A DNA stretch of 19,759 nt. Origin: Candidatus Woesearchaeota archaeon (GTDB lineage Archaea; Nanobdellota; Nanobdellia; Woesearchaeales; GW2011-AR9). Made by a program: the position numbers and the translations under genes. Shown one piece after another: positions 19,685 to 19,759 of the stretch (the first letter of the stretch is position 1; each line of letters begins with the position of its first letter). The notes below the pieces were generated by a model. The model saw only the letters and a list, made by a program, of their open reading frames with translations. It did not search any database and had not been told where the DNA came from. Location of the stretch: contig JAGVYX010000004.1 of assembly GCA_018303045.1 (NCBI GenBank), positions 1 through 19,759 of the forward strand, in the 5' to 3' direction.

Positions 19685-19759
19685 CTCTCTCTATTTTTGG
19701 CACATACCCCTTTCGCCATTTGAGCTTTTTTTCTTCTCACCAACGCAAAGGGAGAGACT

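Overview
The window reads as archaeal chromosome, most likely from a DPANN-type lineage (Woesearchaeota/Pacearchaeota-like; this is inference). The signs are an archaeal SRP54, an archaeal/eukaryotic-type leucyl-tRNA synthetase, a tRNA interrupted by two bulge-helix-bulge-type introns, AT-rich DNA, and TATA boxes 25-30 bp upstream of start codons with no room for a leader (leaderless transcription). Genes are mostly single, on alternating strands, with few operons.

Layout. 1-1.36 kb (-): srp54, preceded by an array of 25-bp tandem repeats. 1.63-3.39 kb (-): a YgiQ-type radical SAM protein. 3.4-5.07 kb: a mostly non-coding stretch with one copy of a dispersed 73-bp repeat, a NYN-domain nuclease-like gene (-), a 42-codon coiled-coil ORF, tRNA-Arg(UCG) with an anticodon-loop and a T-loop intron (-), and a 23-bp x4 tandem repeat. 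5.07-6.27 kb: a ZIP metal transporter (-) and a Fur-family regulator (+), divergent over a 57-bp gap with one palindromic TATA box and a Fur-box-like operator. 6.3-6.59 kb: an internally deleted insertion sequence with 15-bp inverted ends and a transposase tail; its right end supplies the last codons of the next gene. 6.57-8.43 kb: a tandem-duplicated Lrp/AsnC-like regulator (-) and a divergent protein with diadenylate-cyclase-like motifs (+). 8.43-9.67 kb: about 1.2 kb rich in hairpins, with a one-helix membrane microprotein, a MITE-like element with direct flanking repeats, and a 23-residue Lys/Arg-rich ORF that has its own TATA box, Shine-Dalgarno and poly-T tail. 9.67-14.58 kb: a secreted transglutaminase-like protein (-) divergent from leuS (+). 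14.65-17.58 kb: an AIR-synthase/HypE-like ATP-binding protein (-), a second double-AsnC regulator (+) divergent from it across a perfect palindrome, and a Hanks-type protein kinase (-). 17.66-19.76 kb: the second copy of the dispersed repeat abutting a U32-family (TrhP-like) tRNA/rRNA hydroxylation protein (-), then an unrecognised 144-residue protein and a 44-codon ORF (+).

The genes fall into translation and protein targeting (SRP54, LeuRS, tRNA-Arg, U32), metal homeostasis (ZIP plus Fur), and signalling and regulation (two double-AsnC proteins, a kinase, a possible c-di-AMP-type enzyme). No large defence or biosynthetic cluster is visible. The unusual material is in the RNA gene, the mobile-element fossils, the repeats and the microgenes between housekeeping genes.
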